DNA of 64,000 nt from Liolophura sinensis (taxonomy: Eukaryota > Mollusca > Polyplacophora > Chitonida > Chitonidae), in the NCBI RefSeq assembly GCF_032854445.1, contig NC_088303.1:37085501-37149500 (forward strand), in the 5' to 3' direction. The notes beneath the pieces are model-generated. The model searched no databases. It had not been told where the DNA came from and saw nothing but the letters and a program-made list of their open reading frames with translations. Both the position numbers and the translations under genes were made by a program. This document shows positions 1 to 11,201 of this stretch, piece after piece. Position 1 is the stretch's first letter. Every line of letters begins with the position of its first letter.

Positions 1-896
1 ATCAGTTTTTTATCATGTAGATGAAAAATAGACCAAGTTCTTATCATGACATTTTGTATATTTTCTTCGAATATCTTTTATATTCAAATATTATATATAC
101 ATGTTCAGTTATACTTACGTCATATCATCAACAATATGTAACATTGTGCATACCTGTGGTGAAACCATTCTGCAGTAAATTCACTGTGATAAAGTATTCA
201 CAGGAAAGAGAGACAGGCCGCAGCATATGTTCCAAAATGGATATACTTACCTGTTCTCTCTAATATGTCTTCACCGAAGAGAATTTTTGTACATTTTTGA
301 AACTTTTTTGTATTTTTCGCTTAAACATGCTCATTTTTTTATCATATGATTTGTGCCTCGCTAATGGTGCACGTTAGAACAAAAGTGTCGTAGACCCAAA
401 ACGCGTCTAAACAACGTATAATTCTCTACGAAACGGGATTTACTGGGAAAAAGTTTCGCTTGTGATAATTGCTTATTGAAAAAACGTGAAACTGCATCTC
501 ACGAAGAGCTGGATAATTATCACAGCTCAGGGGTGCCTTCACATTTGACGGTTAACTTGACACCTTCAAGAGAAAGTCCTGGGCCAAACCAGTTTTTTTT
601 CATTGCCACCGTCATTGTCACTAAAACAACTCTCGTGCTGATGCTTTCATTATAAATAGGGTAGACTCTTTGAGTGTATGAATATTCATTTTATGCAAAA
701 CTCTCTTTGTGAACTCTCTTGCTAACATGCTCTCGATACTTCGCAGGCACGTGTGGACATTCGCAAAAGCATATAGTTACATGGTCATAGCTAGTTATTT
801 GTGAAATATACCCAATTATGATCTAGATGCATTTTGGAAGGATGTATTTTTGTGGTAATTCCTAAAATACCACTTTATGTCTTTATTAGTAATATA
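1..896. other. No gene recognised (probable TRPC intron)
   Basis: AT-rich sequence with only short chance reading frames. It lies directly upstream of the first TRPC exon seen here, so it is probably part of an intron of that gene. I looked for the exon carrying the conserved EWKFAR TRP-box region of TRPC channels and did not find it, so that exon should lie before the window. Confidence 0.5.
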
Positions 897-1112
897 GGGG
901 CTAGCGCAGCGTAATGACTCAGGAGCCTCTCACCAATGCGGCCCCTGTGAGTTCAATTCCAGCTCATGCAGGCCTCCTCTCGGGCCGTACGTGGGAATAT
1001 CTGCCAGCAACCTGCGGATGGTCGTGGGTTTCTTCCGGGCTCTGCCCGGTTCCACCCACCATAATGCTGTCCGCCGTCGTATGAATGAAATATTCTTGAG
1101 TACGGCTTAAAA
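897..1112 (+). repeat. SINE family A copy, head truncated
   Basis: It matches the full-length copy at 22808-23070 from the GCTAGCGCAGCGTAATGAC segment through the tRNA-like box B region to the tail TTGAGTACGGC, but lacks the box A head and the final (AAATA)n run. It lies in the intron and ends about 57 bases before the TRPC exon at 1169. Confidence 0.85.
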
Positions 1113-1168
1113 TTAGTAATATGTATTTGAGGTTTGTGACATACCTTATACCGGTAATCTCCTTGTAG

Positions 1169-1291
1169 GACAACAGTGCATATGAAACTTCAGTGAGTGA
1201 ACACACAATATTTGACCCCAAAAGACTCTCCAACAAGGCTGACCAGGTGGACATGAGGACTGGGCGAATGAAAGAAGTGCTGACTTACGAG
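1169..1291 (+). CDS. TRPC: TRPC channel exon: C-terminal linker before the CIRB segment
   Basis: This 123-base exon gives 41 open codons. It is preceded by CTCCTTGTAG and followed by the strong donor GAG|GTGAGT. Its last residues are KEVLTYE. The donor is phase 0, and the next exon begins with AAA GTG ATG (KVM), giving ...LTYE-KVMQR..., the pattern seen just before the calmodulin/IP3-receptor-binding region of TRPC channels. The three exons total 543 bases, which is divisible by 3. The residues lie on the cytosolic side after the pore. The linker itself is poorly conserved, so its membership rests on phase, splice sites and position rather than motif. Earlier exons are not in the window. Confidence 0.7.
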
Positions 1292-1348
1292 GTGAGTTTG
1301 TAACAAATAAGAATCAGCTTGAAACACGAAGGCTTGTAGCGTAAGGTG

Positions 1349-1560
1349 GGCATGAGACTATGTGAATGAAAGATGCCCTGATGTGTGAGGCTCGGTTCGG
1401 TTTGAATGATGAATTTCAATCTTTCAATTAGGGTAAGGGGAATATGAGGATTGGGTGAATGAAGGGAGCCCCGACCTATGAGGAGAGTTCATGGCAATTG
1501 GCTTGACATATAAGGCTAGTTTGTAACAGATATGGTTCAGTTTGAATGATTAAGCTTGAG
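1349..1560 (+). repeat. Decayed tandem copies of the preceding exon end and donor
   Basis: The segment covering the exon's final codons, its donor and the first intron bases (about 1245-1330) reappears in degraded form at about 1349-1420, 1437-1495 and 1503-1560. The third copy reads N-M-R-I-G-stop-M-K-G-A-P-T-Y-E against D-M-R-T-G-R-M-K-E-V-L-T-Y-E in the exon. Its donor GTGAGT has become GAGAGT. The second copy keeps MKDALMCE but has lost the donor. The last copy keeps the intronic piece GCTAGTTTGTAACAGATA. They look like non-functional remnants of a local duplication. Confidence 0.6.
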
Positions 1561-3097
1561 ACTTTTAGGTAATTTCAGTGACCGTGATAATTAAATCGAT
1601 TTGCTTACACTAGCGAACGTGAATTTTGTGAAAGCATTTTACTCGAAGTAGAAAGTGGGTAATGTTTGAAAGTTAATACAATTTCTAAAAGCCTTAATGC
1701 CCTGAACTGCAGGCTTGCGTGTTGTTTTGAAATATTGGATTGGAGTAAATATTCTCAAGATGAAATGTTTTTTTACTTAAAGTGTGATGACTGTGTCATT
1801 CCACTGAGCAATAGTCTGGGTTTATGAGAGCTTTATGGAATAAATCTGGTTTTCGCATGCAGGGAATTAGTCAGGCTTTATCATTTAAAATTGCCTACAG
1901 TTACTCTCTTTCAAATAGCGCTGTGAAGAAGATTGCTCATATTTCTTGAAGAGTGTTGTGTAAAAACTGATCATGAAAAGATGATGACTTCATATTATAA
2001 GATGACCACAGATATGTAAACATTTCTGGTTTTTAAGCGTGGGCTCGCAAATGACTGCTTCACACGTATCATGGAAAAGTCAGAGCTGTAAGACAGAGCT
2101 CTCTGGGGCATAGGGATGCAATGGTAAGGGTGGTCGGGAATGAAATAATCGATGTAGAGTGGCGGAATGAGGAGGTAGGCTGACAGAATCAGGGGTAGAT
2201 GTTTACGGAATCAGGGGTAAAGTGTCAGACGGGGATTACTTTACTCAGCGAAAATGACTTTTATACATGCTTTTTCAGTGTAGGAAGTGTGGCCAAAGGT
2301 CCGTTTTACTCTCACAAGCCCTCGGGGGATTATGATTTACTTTGATGTAACTTTGTAACAACTTTTTTGCAGACATCTATGTCAGGATAATCGTGCGAGA
2401 TTTTCCATCTTCTTACGTAAACAGTTTTCCGGCGATTACCTGTTCGTATACGCCGTAGCGACTCTTCTCCTTGATGCGCTTTAGTTAAAAAACACTTAAG
2501 TGTACATGTGTAACGTAGATTTACATACCACTAGAATGCCTAATCTATACTTCTTCCTCGATCGTGTATATGACCTTATATTGACATCTGAATTCTTCCC
2601 TAATATCTCAAAAGAGGAAAATGTCACAGATTATGATCATCGTGTTTGGGGCGCTTTCTCTCCATGACACGATAAAGGGGCAAGTCAACACGGGATCCGG
2701 CAATCCCACAGCGCGATCCGAAAACGCAGCAATCAGACAAAGTGACAAAATGACAACCCGACATTGCTGTGCAATAAAGCAGCAATGAGATGAAGTAATA
2801 AAGTGTAAAAACTGTACAACTGAACAAAACTGGACTATTTGCCCCAGAGGCTTGGTCTCTTTTGGTGCTTTTCACGTATTAAGTGCTTATTAAATGTGAT
2901 GACGACAGAACATTTTGAGTAATTTTAGACCAGTGACGTCTGATAAATTGCACATTAACATCAGTGCATTTATTTTACATAATTCTTCTCAAGCTATGGT
3001 ACTGCAAGATATTAACTTTTAAGCATTTACGTGAATAGTTAGAATAAAACCATAACTAAGGTAAACTGACATGAGGCCGGATTTCACCGGCTAAGTG
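1561..3097. other. TRPC intron, no further feature
   Basis: AT-rich intronic sequence between the first two exons seen here. Short reading frames, including one at 2624-2875 on the minus strand, show no recognisable domain. I see nothing else in it. Confidence 0.5.
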
Positions 3098-4215
3098 TGA
3101 GCATTTGTCAGCCATCACGCTGTAACGTGCCAGCGTTTGTCAAGCATCACACTGTTACGTGTAACCATTTGTCAAGCATCACACTGTTATGTGTGAGCGT
3201 TTGTCAACCATCACACTGGTGCGTGTGAGCGTTTGTCGAGCATCACACTGTTACGTGTGAGCGTTTGTCAAGCATCACACTGTTACATGTAACCATTTGT
3301 CAAGCATCACACTGTTACGTGTGAGCGTTTGTCAGCCATCACACTGTTACGAGTGACCATTTGTCAACCATCACACTGTTACGTGTGAGCGTTTGTCAAG
3401 CATCACACTGTTACGTGTGAGCGTTTGTCAACCATCACACTGTTACGTGTGAGCGTTTGTCAACCATCACACTGCTACGTGTGAGCGTTTGTCAAGCATC
3501 ACACTGCTACGTGTGAGCGTTTGTCAAGCATCACACTGTTACGTGTGAGCGTTTGTCAAGCATCACACTGTTTCGTGTGAGCGTTTGTCAAGCATCACAC
3601 TGTTACGTGTGAGCGTTTGTCAAGCATCACACTGTTACGTGTGAGCGTTTGTCAACCATCACACTGTTACGTGTGACTGTTGGGCAACCATCACACTGTT
3701 ACGTGTGAGCATTTGTCAAGCATCACACTGTTACGTGTGACGGTTTGTCAAGCATCACGCTGTTACGTGCCAGCGTTTGTCAACCATGACGCTGTAACGT
3801 GCCAGCGTTTGTCAACCATCAAACTGTAACGTGTGAGCGTTTGTCAACCATCACACTGTTACGTGTGACCGTTTGTCAACCATTACACTGTTAGGTGTGA
3901 CCATTTGTCGGCCATCACACCGTTAAGTGGGAACATTTGTCAATAACTATATTGTTACGTGTAACCATTTGTAAACCGTTACACTATTAGGTGTGACCAT
4001 TTGTCAGTCGTCTAACTGTTACATGTGAGTGTTTATCAACCATGACGTTGTTACGTGTGCGAGTTTGTCAGCCATCACACTGTTACTTGTCAGCATTTGT
4101 CAGCGATCACACTGTTACGTGTGGCCATTTGTCAACCATCAAACTGTTATGCTTGAGCGTTTGTCGAGCATCACACTGTTACGTGCCAGCGTTTGTCAAC
4201 CATCACACCGTAACG
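3098..4215. repeat. 32-bp minisatellite with dyad symmetry (about 35 units)
   Basis: The unit is exactly 32 bases through most of the array and contains TCACAC-six bases-GTGTGA, a 6-bp stem with a 6-base loop. The middle is homogeneous. The flanks carry variants with GCTGTAACGTGCCAGC. The array lies inside the TRPC intron. A short remnant continues at 4405-4443 beyond the SINE that interrupts it. Confidence 0.93.
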
Positions 4216-4403
4216 TCACGCCAATGCGGTCGCTGTGAGTTCAAGTCTGGCTTCCTCTCCCGCCGTACGTGGGAAGGTCTGTCAGCAACCTGCGGAGGGT
4301 TTTCCCCGGGCTATGCCCGGTTTCCACCCAACATAATGCAGCCCGCCGTCGTATAAGTGAAATATTCTTGAGTACAGCGTAAAACACCAATCAAATAAAT
4401 AAA
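4216..4403 (+). repeat. SINE family A copy inserted in the minisatellite
   Basis: It runs from CCAATGCGG and the box B-like GAGTTCAAGTCT to the tail ending CAAATAAATAAA. Units of the 32-bp minisatellite lie on both sides (up to about 4215 and again at 4405-4443). The insertion is therefore younger than that part of the array. Confidence 0.88.
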
Positions 4404-4443
4404 CCAGCACACTGTTATGTGTGACCATTTGTCAACCATCACA

Positions 4444-4914
4444 GTTTATTACTATTAGTACTACTTGGACTAATGCCATACAAACTATTGTACATAGTTG
4501 CTTATGACATAATATAACAAGAGATATATGTACCACATATCCATGATCCATGGTGGACATATCCAATATGAGGTCTATCTTTGATCTGTCTTAAGAGAAA
4601 CCTGGAGCCCATTGCTTGTATATGCATACACGTCTTACCTATCACAAGATATTGGTCAAACCTTGTATAAATATCATAATTGTTTACATTAACAGTTTTC
4701 ATAACTTAAATAACACAGCAACTAGAACATGTCCAGCTTGGTCCCTAGTGCCTGTCACTACTGGGTGCCATAACATTATATTGCCTATAGATTAGTTTAA
4801 TGCGCGGTAATAAAAGTACTGTTATGTTTGTGAAGCGTGATTTCGTCTTACATGAATTCCGCACTAAAACTGAGCTCCCACTGTATTATCAAGATGAATT
4901 TGCTATATTTACAG
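4444..4914. other. Rest of TRPC intron
   Basis: AT-rich intron sequence ending in the acceptor TGCTATATTTACAG at 4901-4914. Nothing else was recognised. Confidence 0.5.
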
Positions 4915-4981
4915 AAAGTGATGCAAAGAGTAATAAAACGGTACATATTTGAATTGGAAAGAGAAGCGGAAGTGACAGAGG
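4915..4981 (+). CDS. TRPC: TRPC channel exon: calmodulin/IP3R-binding (CIRB) segment
   Basis: A 67-base exon between acceptor TATTTACAG and donor G|GTAGGT. It encodes KVMQRVIKRYIFELEREAEV followed by TE and one base of a split codon. In TRPC channels the block (K/Q)VM-x-x-(L/V)-(V/I)-K-R-Y is the start of the CIRB region, where calmodulin and the IP3 receptor compete to regulate gating. The basic, amphipathic character is retained. The split codon G + AC gives Asp, producing VTEDD, which is also the form seen in fly TRP-type channels. Phase is consistent on both sides. Confidence 0.88.
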
Positions 4982-5248
4982 GTAGGTCACATTTTCTATA
5001 TGTTTGGCAAAAATATACTACTTTTTTCATTTCAAAAGGACTTCTATATTTTATGTCTGATAACAACATTTCACTGTAAGAATATTTCAGTAAACCCAAT
5101 GAAACAAAGCATGTTTTAAAAGTCACGAATTGCTCTTTTTTTAATGAATTGAAATGTAGGTACATATTTTTTCATCAAGAAAGAAAATAATATTTTTTTT
5201 TCTTTTCTTGGCAGTAAATATTGATTTGTGTTTTATGTGTATTTTTAG

Positions 5249-5601
5249 ACGATTTCGAGGAGATTAAGCAAGATATTTCGAGCTTTAGATACGAAATGCT
5301 GAATTTGTTGAAAGTACGGGATGAGTTCATTGGTGACGGTACGAATATGACGAAGATCGCCCACATGCTGCAGTGTCTTCGAGAGGACATGTTTTCTCTA
5401 GTGAAAACCCAGGGGTCTCTGGGCCCCCAGGCCCTGTCTCGCGTCAAACCAAATACCCCATTATCTGCCATGTCGTCCCCGGCGCTGAGAAAGAGGATTA
5501 CGGAGGAAACACCGTCCTTTGACATGGAAGACTCGACTGTCGACAACACTGTCCAAGAAACTGAAAATCAGGCGAAACTGCAACGAGACCATTCCATGTA
5601 A
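5249..5601 (+). CDS. TRPC: TRPC channel terminal exon: coiled coil and C-terminal tail
   Basis: The exon opens after TGTATTTTTAG and reads DDFEEIKQDISSFRYEML, the hallmark start of the C-terminal coiled coil of TRPC channels (EIKQDISS-x-RYE). This coiled coil takes part in tetramer assembly. About 117 codons follow to a TAA at 5599-5601. The tail is rich in Ser, Thr, Pro and acidic residues, with no PDZ-binding end that I can recognise. The upstream intron (4982-5248) is short, with GT and AG ends. The intact frame across three exons and the clean stop suggest a functional gene. Which TRPC subfamily it belongs to cannot be told from this end alone. Confidence 0.9.
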
Positions 5602-5880
5602 TCTCTGTGTGACATCGGATACCTTCCCACCCACCATGGCATTCCCACCTCCAACACTTCTGTCTCAAGCACTGTATTGTGCATTTTGCCAAAGACCAGT
5701 ACCTATATTGTGACAAAGAGGATGTGGCAAATGCAGTGTACTGGGAGCCTGCGTAACTAACCCAGGCAGCACCTTGTGCAGTTAGTCTAGAAATTTTAGA
5801 GTGACAGTTGAAAATAAATATCAAACAGTAAACAGAACAACTGATTTACTTGAAACGATTTACAATATCACATCAATAAA
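5602..5880 (+). terminator. TRPC: TRPC 3' UTR with two polyadenylation signals
   Basis: AATAAA occurs at 5813-5818, about 212 bases after the stop codon, and again at 5875-5880. Both lie in AT-rich sequence, and either could set the mRNA end. Confidence 0.65.
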
Positions 5881-6589
5881 GACGTAGATCTGACAGTGTC
5901 CCCTTGTAAAGATTAAAAATATTTTTAAAACGTATGGTCTGAAACTCTGTAAGTCATTTCTTTTCTATCATTGAAATAGTAAGATGCCGACTTTTAAAGA
6001 CATATTATTCTTAAAACTTTCTTTCGGATGCTGTCAAATAGCATATGGTTTAGTGCACTGTGTAGAGTATAGATGATTTCACTCATTCATTTTAAATATC
6101 CGTCTTTGTTGTCCAAAGTTTATTTAATCGTAGATGATCATTTTGTTATGTGAGAGAAGGGGATATGAATTATGAGACGATATGAATGATACTTGGAATT
6201 TAAAACGAATCCGGTGTGAACATGCGTATCTAAACTGCGTAAATTGAAAAGGCTATGCACATTTTGTTATGTTATGTGAGATCAGCGGAGATGATAGTTT
6301 GATACAAATAATTGACAACTCCTTTTTCTTTCCTTTTTATTAGTGTTACTACAGCACGCCCCCCCCCCCCCCATTGTAGTTTTAATGGTGACTCTATAGG
6401 CAAACACTTGTGATGAACAGGCCAGAAATTTATGTGTATTTTTTTTATAAAAAATAAGAACACTGTTATCTAAGCACATATTTTATAGATTTGAACTAGC
6501 AATGGATACCTGATATATTTACTGCTCGCAACAGGTTCACGTTTATGAACTATATCGTGTGCACTAAAATTTACAGGCTAAGGGTTACA

Positions 6590-6950
6590 CCCTACACAAT
6601 GTGATTTGGTGTCAGTAGACTATTTCAGACTTTCATCGGATGTCTGAAATATATAGTGCAGCCTAGGTGTCTTTAATATATGATGTAGACTAGCGTTTTT
6701 ATGTGCACACCAGAAGGTTTTGATCAGATGTCTGTAATACCTAGAAAAAATAATAGAAAGTGATCAGATGCATTTAATATCTATCAAAGCCTATTGTATG
6801 CACCCTATACGATGTGATCAGATGTACACAGTTTCTTTTTCAGGGTAATGCAGGATGTGACCAGATATCTGTAATATCTGGTGCTGACTACTGTTTTCTC
6901 GCAGTAGAATTTTATTAGATAACTGTAATATCTAGTGCGGACAATCGTTA
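6590..6950 (+). repeat. Diverged tandem motif (TGATCAGATGTCTGTAATAT type)
   Basis: The motif TGATCAGATG followed by TCTGTAATATCTAGTGC recurs about six times with irregular spacing of roughly 40-95 bases (for example 6721, 6761, 6814, 6855). It looks like an old, eroded minisatellite. The boundaries are approximate. Confidence 0.45.
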
Positions 6951-8305
6951 AAAATCTGGGTAAATTACAACAGTTCACAATCAAGTTATTTTATTGCTAA
7001 CATCACGTCACCTCGGGGCTTAGAGTTAATAAGGAGAAAACAAAAAATGAAATAAATTTCATCACAAGAACCATGGACAACTCTCATTCAAAGTAAGATT
7101 TTTTTTGAACAAGGAAAGCACAGTTAAATGTTGAGGTGGTAGGCTGTGCTTTATGTTTGATGTGAAGGCATTTTTTACCCTAACTGTAATTTCGTGAAAT
7201 GTGATAATGTAACTAACTTATGCCAGATAGCCTGTGAATAGCTTATCTGATATTATATACAAATTTCGGTACAAACACGATACAATAAAAAAGCATTATA
7301 CTGCATATGCATAATCCTGAAAGCCATCTTAGAGACCAAAGATTTAATTTGACATAGGTAAGTGAGAAAAAAATACACAATTTATAGGGTGGTTTTTGAC
7401 GATATTTACTTCATCTTTCTAGTTTTACACTCGTTTAAAAACATACTTTTACTTTAATCGTAGTGAGGATGACGAAGACCAAATACATTAATATCATGAT
7501 ACGCCTGTGACGTCTTCAGTGTCTAAAGCTCGTCCTTTCTGGTAAACTGGCCAAATCGCTGTAATGGTAATCCAGCGTTGCGACCTTCTCATTGGTGCTC
7601 AGACAAAGAGTCAATGCGCATGGAAACCTTTACAAAACTATGACCCGATTCAGCATCATAAACCACAGCGCACAAGGAATGCATTTGTTGCTGAAACCCG
7701 GATTTAGTCATTCAGGCAATAAAAAAATCTGGGAAGTTTTGCTCGTGTGTGGGTAACCACTTAAATGATCATTATCGACCATAGTTTACCACCGGAATCT
7801 TCAAAAATGGAAAACAAATGTTGCACGTGTTCGGGTACTGATATTCCGGATCTTCAGCTCCGGAATCCTATTATCGTTAATGATTTTTGTTTGAGTATGC
7901 CGGGCTTAAGACTCTTTACTAGTTTCTCGTGTATTGGAGCCTTTTCCCAACACGTGTGAATTCCTGATATTGTGATTTGAATTAAATGTGATAATGATAT
8001 ATATTTTATATACTCAGAATGTCAGTGATTTGTACAGAAGTTGTTGTATTGCCAATGTCACTTCAGTGTTTCGTGAATTTGCACAGTTTATTTTGAATAA
8101 TGCAGTTCGTTGTATAATTGTGATGTAAATCGTTTCTGTGGTGCTTTGTACAATTTAGAATTTAACATCTTTCTGGTTCTAGAAAGGATGTTGAATGAGT
8201 GAAACCGCAATGCTACTGAATATTTCCTATACTTGTCCTAATTCAATTCAATTACCTTTTATTCACGCAGACCACAGATGTGGTATATGTGGTATGAAAG
8301 TATCA

Positions 8306-8339
8306 TTATATTTTGGTATATATACACACCAAAATATAA
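8306..8339. repeat. Perfect 12-bp inverted repeat (hairpin)
   Basis: TTATATTTTGGT at 8306-8317 and ACCAAAATATAA at 8328-8339 are exact reverse complements around a 10-base AT-rich loop. No gene lies beside it. Confidence 0.85.
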
Positions 8340-9336
8340 GGATAGATGTACAAAAAAACACTCGTCACCTTCTTTGAGAAACAGATGTCAGATACTGATT
8401 TCCTATGTTCCCATGATATCGCCCTAGAACAGATTATTTGGCCAATAATTATCGTAGCAATTAGTACTATATTCAGGCTACGTTGGCAGACTAAAATTTG
8501 AATTTTTGAATTCAACATGGTACACTGTAAATAATGTAAAATATATAGTTATATATGTAAATCACGTGAATAAGCTGGTTTTAACCTACCGTACACTAAC
8601 ATGGATACAAGTGAACTTTGTGAAAGTCGTAGATACATATTACGCATATGGTAAAAATAGATCGGGGAGGTTTTCATTTAATATCTGTAGAAGAATACAA
8701 TGTTGTTTTACTGGTTGCTGTTGCGAGAAAGGACTATACTGTATTAACTTTGAATGTGGTCGTGATTTAAGTTATTTAAGACTTTAATTCTTATATAAAT
8801 TCTATATGGTAATTATGGTTGCCTTACAGATCCCACTGTGATATATCGAATCACGAAATAAACTATGTTCCCCATTAACGTTTCCTTAGTTGATTATTAA
8901 CTGATCATTAGTAGGGTGACAATGGAATTTCTCTAGATGAGTGAGCTATATCTATGCATGTACGTCAGCAGGCATGTTTTGTACCTCCTAAAGTGAGCTG
9001 GTATGTTCAGATCTCCTCAACTTACAATGCGATTTGTGCGATATATAATGCCATATATACTTTTCAGTTCAGGAGTTAAAGTACTCGGTGGAGGCGTAAA
9101 ATTATATTTAAGTTCCTTCTCAAAAGCTTGACTCTCTGAGGGAAGTAGTATCAACTTCCTTCCATTCGTGTATACGCCTGACTGCAGTTGTAGAAGTTGA
9201 AATCCCCCGGCATCAATTAGGAGCCACCATTCTCCATTCAGAAGCCTAGCCCATTTCTAAACGCGGAGAGGATTCGTGTATCGCATAAATCAGCAATCTA
9301 AAACATTCACGAAGTATTGGTGTACAAATAAAAAAA

Positions 9337-9400
9337 ATGATTTATTTGTTTATTTACTTGATTGGTGTTTTACGCCGTACTCAAGAATCAACAGTGCGCG
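9337..9400 (-). repeat. SINE family A tail fragment
   Basis: It contains TTTATTTACTTGATTGG and TTTTACGCCGTACTCAAGAA, the reverse complement of the family A 3' tail. The body is missing. Confidence 0.8.
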
Positions 9401-9485
9401 TCATCGGCAAACTGCCTGCTATGTTACCGGTACATTTCTTTTGTTTATTTTCTTGTTGTTTTAAGAACAAGTACTCAATAGTATT

Positions 9486-9680
9486 TCATATATACGTAGA
9501 CGGGAACATGAGTGCCCGACGTACACCACGGGCGTTTCGCAAGTTAGTGACTTTTCCACATGTTAAGCGCAGAAATGCACACATTATTGGTGGAAGATAC
9601 GTAGTCTTCAACGAACAGGCAAAATCAAACAGGGAAATCAAGAAAATTCCTCTCCAAGACCGGCTTTGAACCCCCATTCT
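9486..9680 (-). repeat. SINE-like element with tRNA-type box B (family D)
   Basis: On the minus strand the 5' part reads GGTTCAAAGCC, close to a tRNA box B. A body with GAAACGCCCGTGG and CGGGCACTC resembles the body of other molluscan SINEs. The overlapping reading frames on both strands are therefore probably not protein genes. The family assignment is by eye only. Confidence 0.45.
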
Positions 9681-9699
9681 GTGTGTCTGAGCGATTGAA

Positions 9700-10845
9700 A
9701 TTCTTTATGGTTTGTTTCATATGATTTCGCAGAAATAACTCTAAATTTAAACATGTAAAGTCTGTTACTCATATTACGAGCAAAGGATTTAGGTCAAAGC
9801 TGTTAGGTCACAAGATGAATATTGCGGGGATTGTGCGAAACTAAGGCTAATTGCATATATATTGTATATTACTATCTACGCTATAACCAGGAAAAGCTCT
9901 AGAGGTTGGCGTTAAAAGTGCTCAATTATTGTTTATAGCTATTAGTCCCATATACAGCCGTCGAAGAGGTAAAGGTATATTAAATGCAATCGGATTAAAT
10001 AAATTAAATCGCTTTACATGTTACATCAAGCTAACTTATATTTCTAAAGGTGTTTATATGGATCGTGATATATCCCAGTTTTCATCATTTGGATCATTTT
10101 ATATAGTTCTTGATTTGTACGCATATTTCTTTATTTATATTAGGGCCTAAAGAATAATGAGATGAACTAATATCGTGTGTAATTATTGTCTCAAAATGCA
10201 CACGGTGGAAAGTGATTGTGAAATAGTTCCTAAGCATTAAATCAGCTCAAACAATCATTCACAAATATAGATACATGTATGTAGTTATTAGTGGTAATAA
10301 TCAGGTCGTTGTGATGAGACAAGATCAAAACAACATACCTACGTGGTATACCCAACGTCTGCAAGAGTCTGAAAGGAGAGCAGACTTAAGCATCTACACA
10401 ATTCACACATAATTATTCATGGCAATATGTCAGAAAACATGGGCTTCTCAATAATGAGAATTATTCTGAAAAATGACACTAAATGTATCCTGATAAACAT
10501 CTCATGTCAAAGTAGTCTCAGCGTCCTTTCACCGTTTCGCATTTGTTTGGATTCCCACTCAGACATTCTAATACCACAGTACGTCAACGTATTATATTAC
10601 AATACGCTTAGACTGCTTCCGTGGTCTAATGTTACAGGGTCCGCCTTATGTGCTTATAGAATGTACCATGGAATATATGACTCAGGGTGTTTATGGTGCA
10701 GCACACAGGCTCATATGCAGATAATCATGAGCTTAAGATTCATTAAGAACAAATTAAGCAAGGCTCTAGTTAATCTCTATTTCAGATAAACCAATGTATG
10801 GCCAGGGTTAGCCTATCCTGAGTTCGTCACTTCTTTGAGCTTACG
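9700..10845. other. Intergenic with one unassigned ORF
   Basis: AT-rich. A 120-codon open frame at 10427-10789 (+) has no recognisable domain, signal peptide or splice context and may be chance. Confidence 0.4.
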
Positions 10846-10897
10846 GGCAGCCGTCGTATAAAGTGAAATATTCTTGAGTACGGCGTAAAATAAATAA
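10846..10897 (+). repeat. SINE family A tail fragment
   Basis: It contains GCCGTCGTATAAAGTGAAAT and TTGAGTACGGCGTAAAATAA, the last ~50 bases of family A. Confidence 0.85.
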
Positions 10898-11201
10898 GTC
10901 TCAGCTTATGAAGATGAATCTAGTGATCAACTTTTTCATGCCATGATGTCGAATTAAATCGAGATAAAGCATTGTTACGGAGCCAGGTAACACAATTTAT
11001 TTAGAATCGACGCCAAATGGAGTTCTCTATGACGAACTTGACTCACACAAAAACTCAGCAACTGAAGAAGGGAGTCCAACACACCAAATGCAGTTTTCAG
11101 ATATTCAGATATTTGTTAAGATAACGAAACAACGAAGCTGGTAGTGCGTACGCACGTCTGGCGCTTGGCATACGCACGGCTGGCGTGACCTGCCAGCAAC
11201 G

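Larger units (their letters stand above)
5881..9336. other. Intergenic, no gene recognised
   Basis: AT-rich sequence. It holds a C14 tract at 6359-6372, a diverged tandem motif at 6590-6950 and a hairpin at 8306-8339, each listed separately. Reading frames at 7765-7959 and 8506-8787 have no recognisable domain and no splice context that persuades me. Confidence 0.5.

Noticed and set aside
211-263. Possible TRPC exon after TTCACAG
   Set aside because: No frame gives TRPC-like sequence and no matching donor phase was found.
3098-4215. CRISPR-like regular repeat
   Set aside because: The 32-base period is a pure tandem repeat with no unique spacers, in a eukaryotic intron.
4029-4356. Two overlapping plus ORFs of 69 and 104 codons
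   Set aside because: They translate the minisatellite and the SINE within it, not a gene.
5175-5549. 124-codon minus-strand ORF
   Set aside because: It is the antisense shadow of the TRPC terminal exon.
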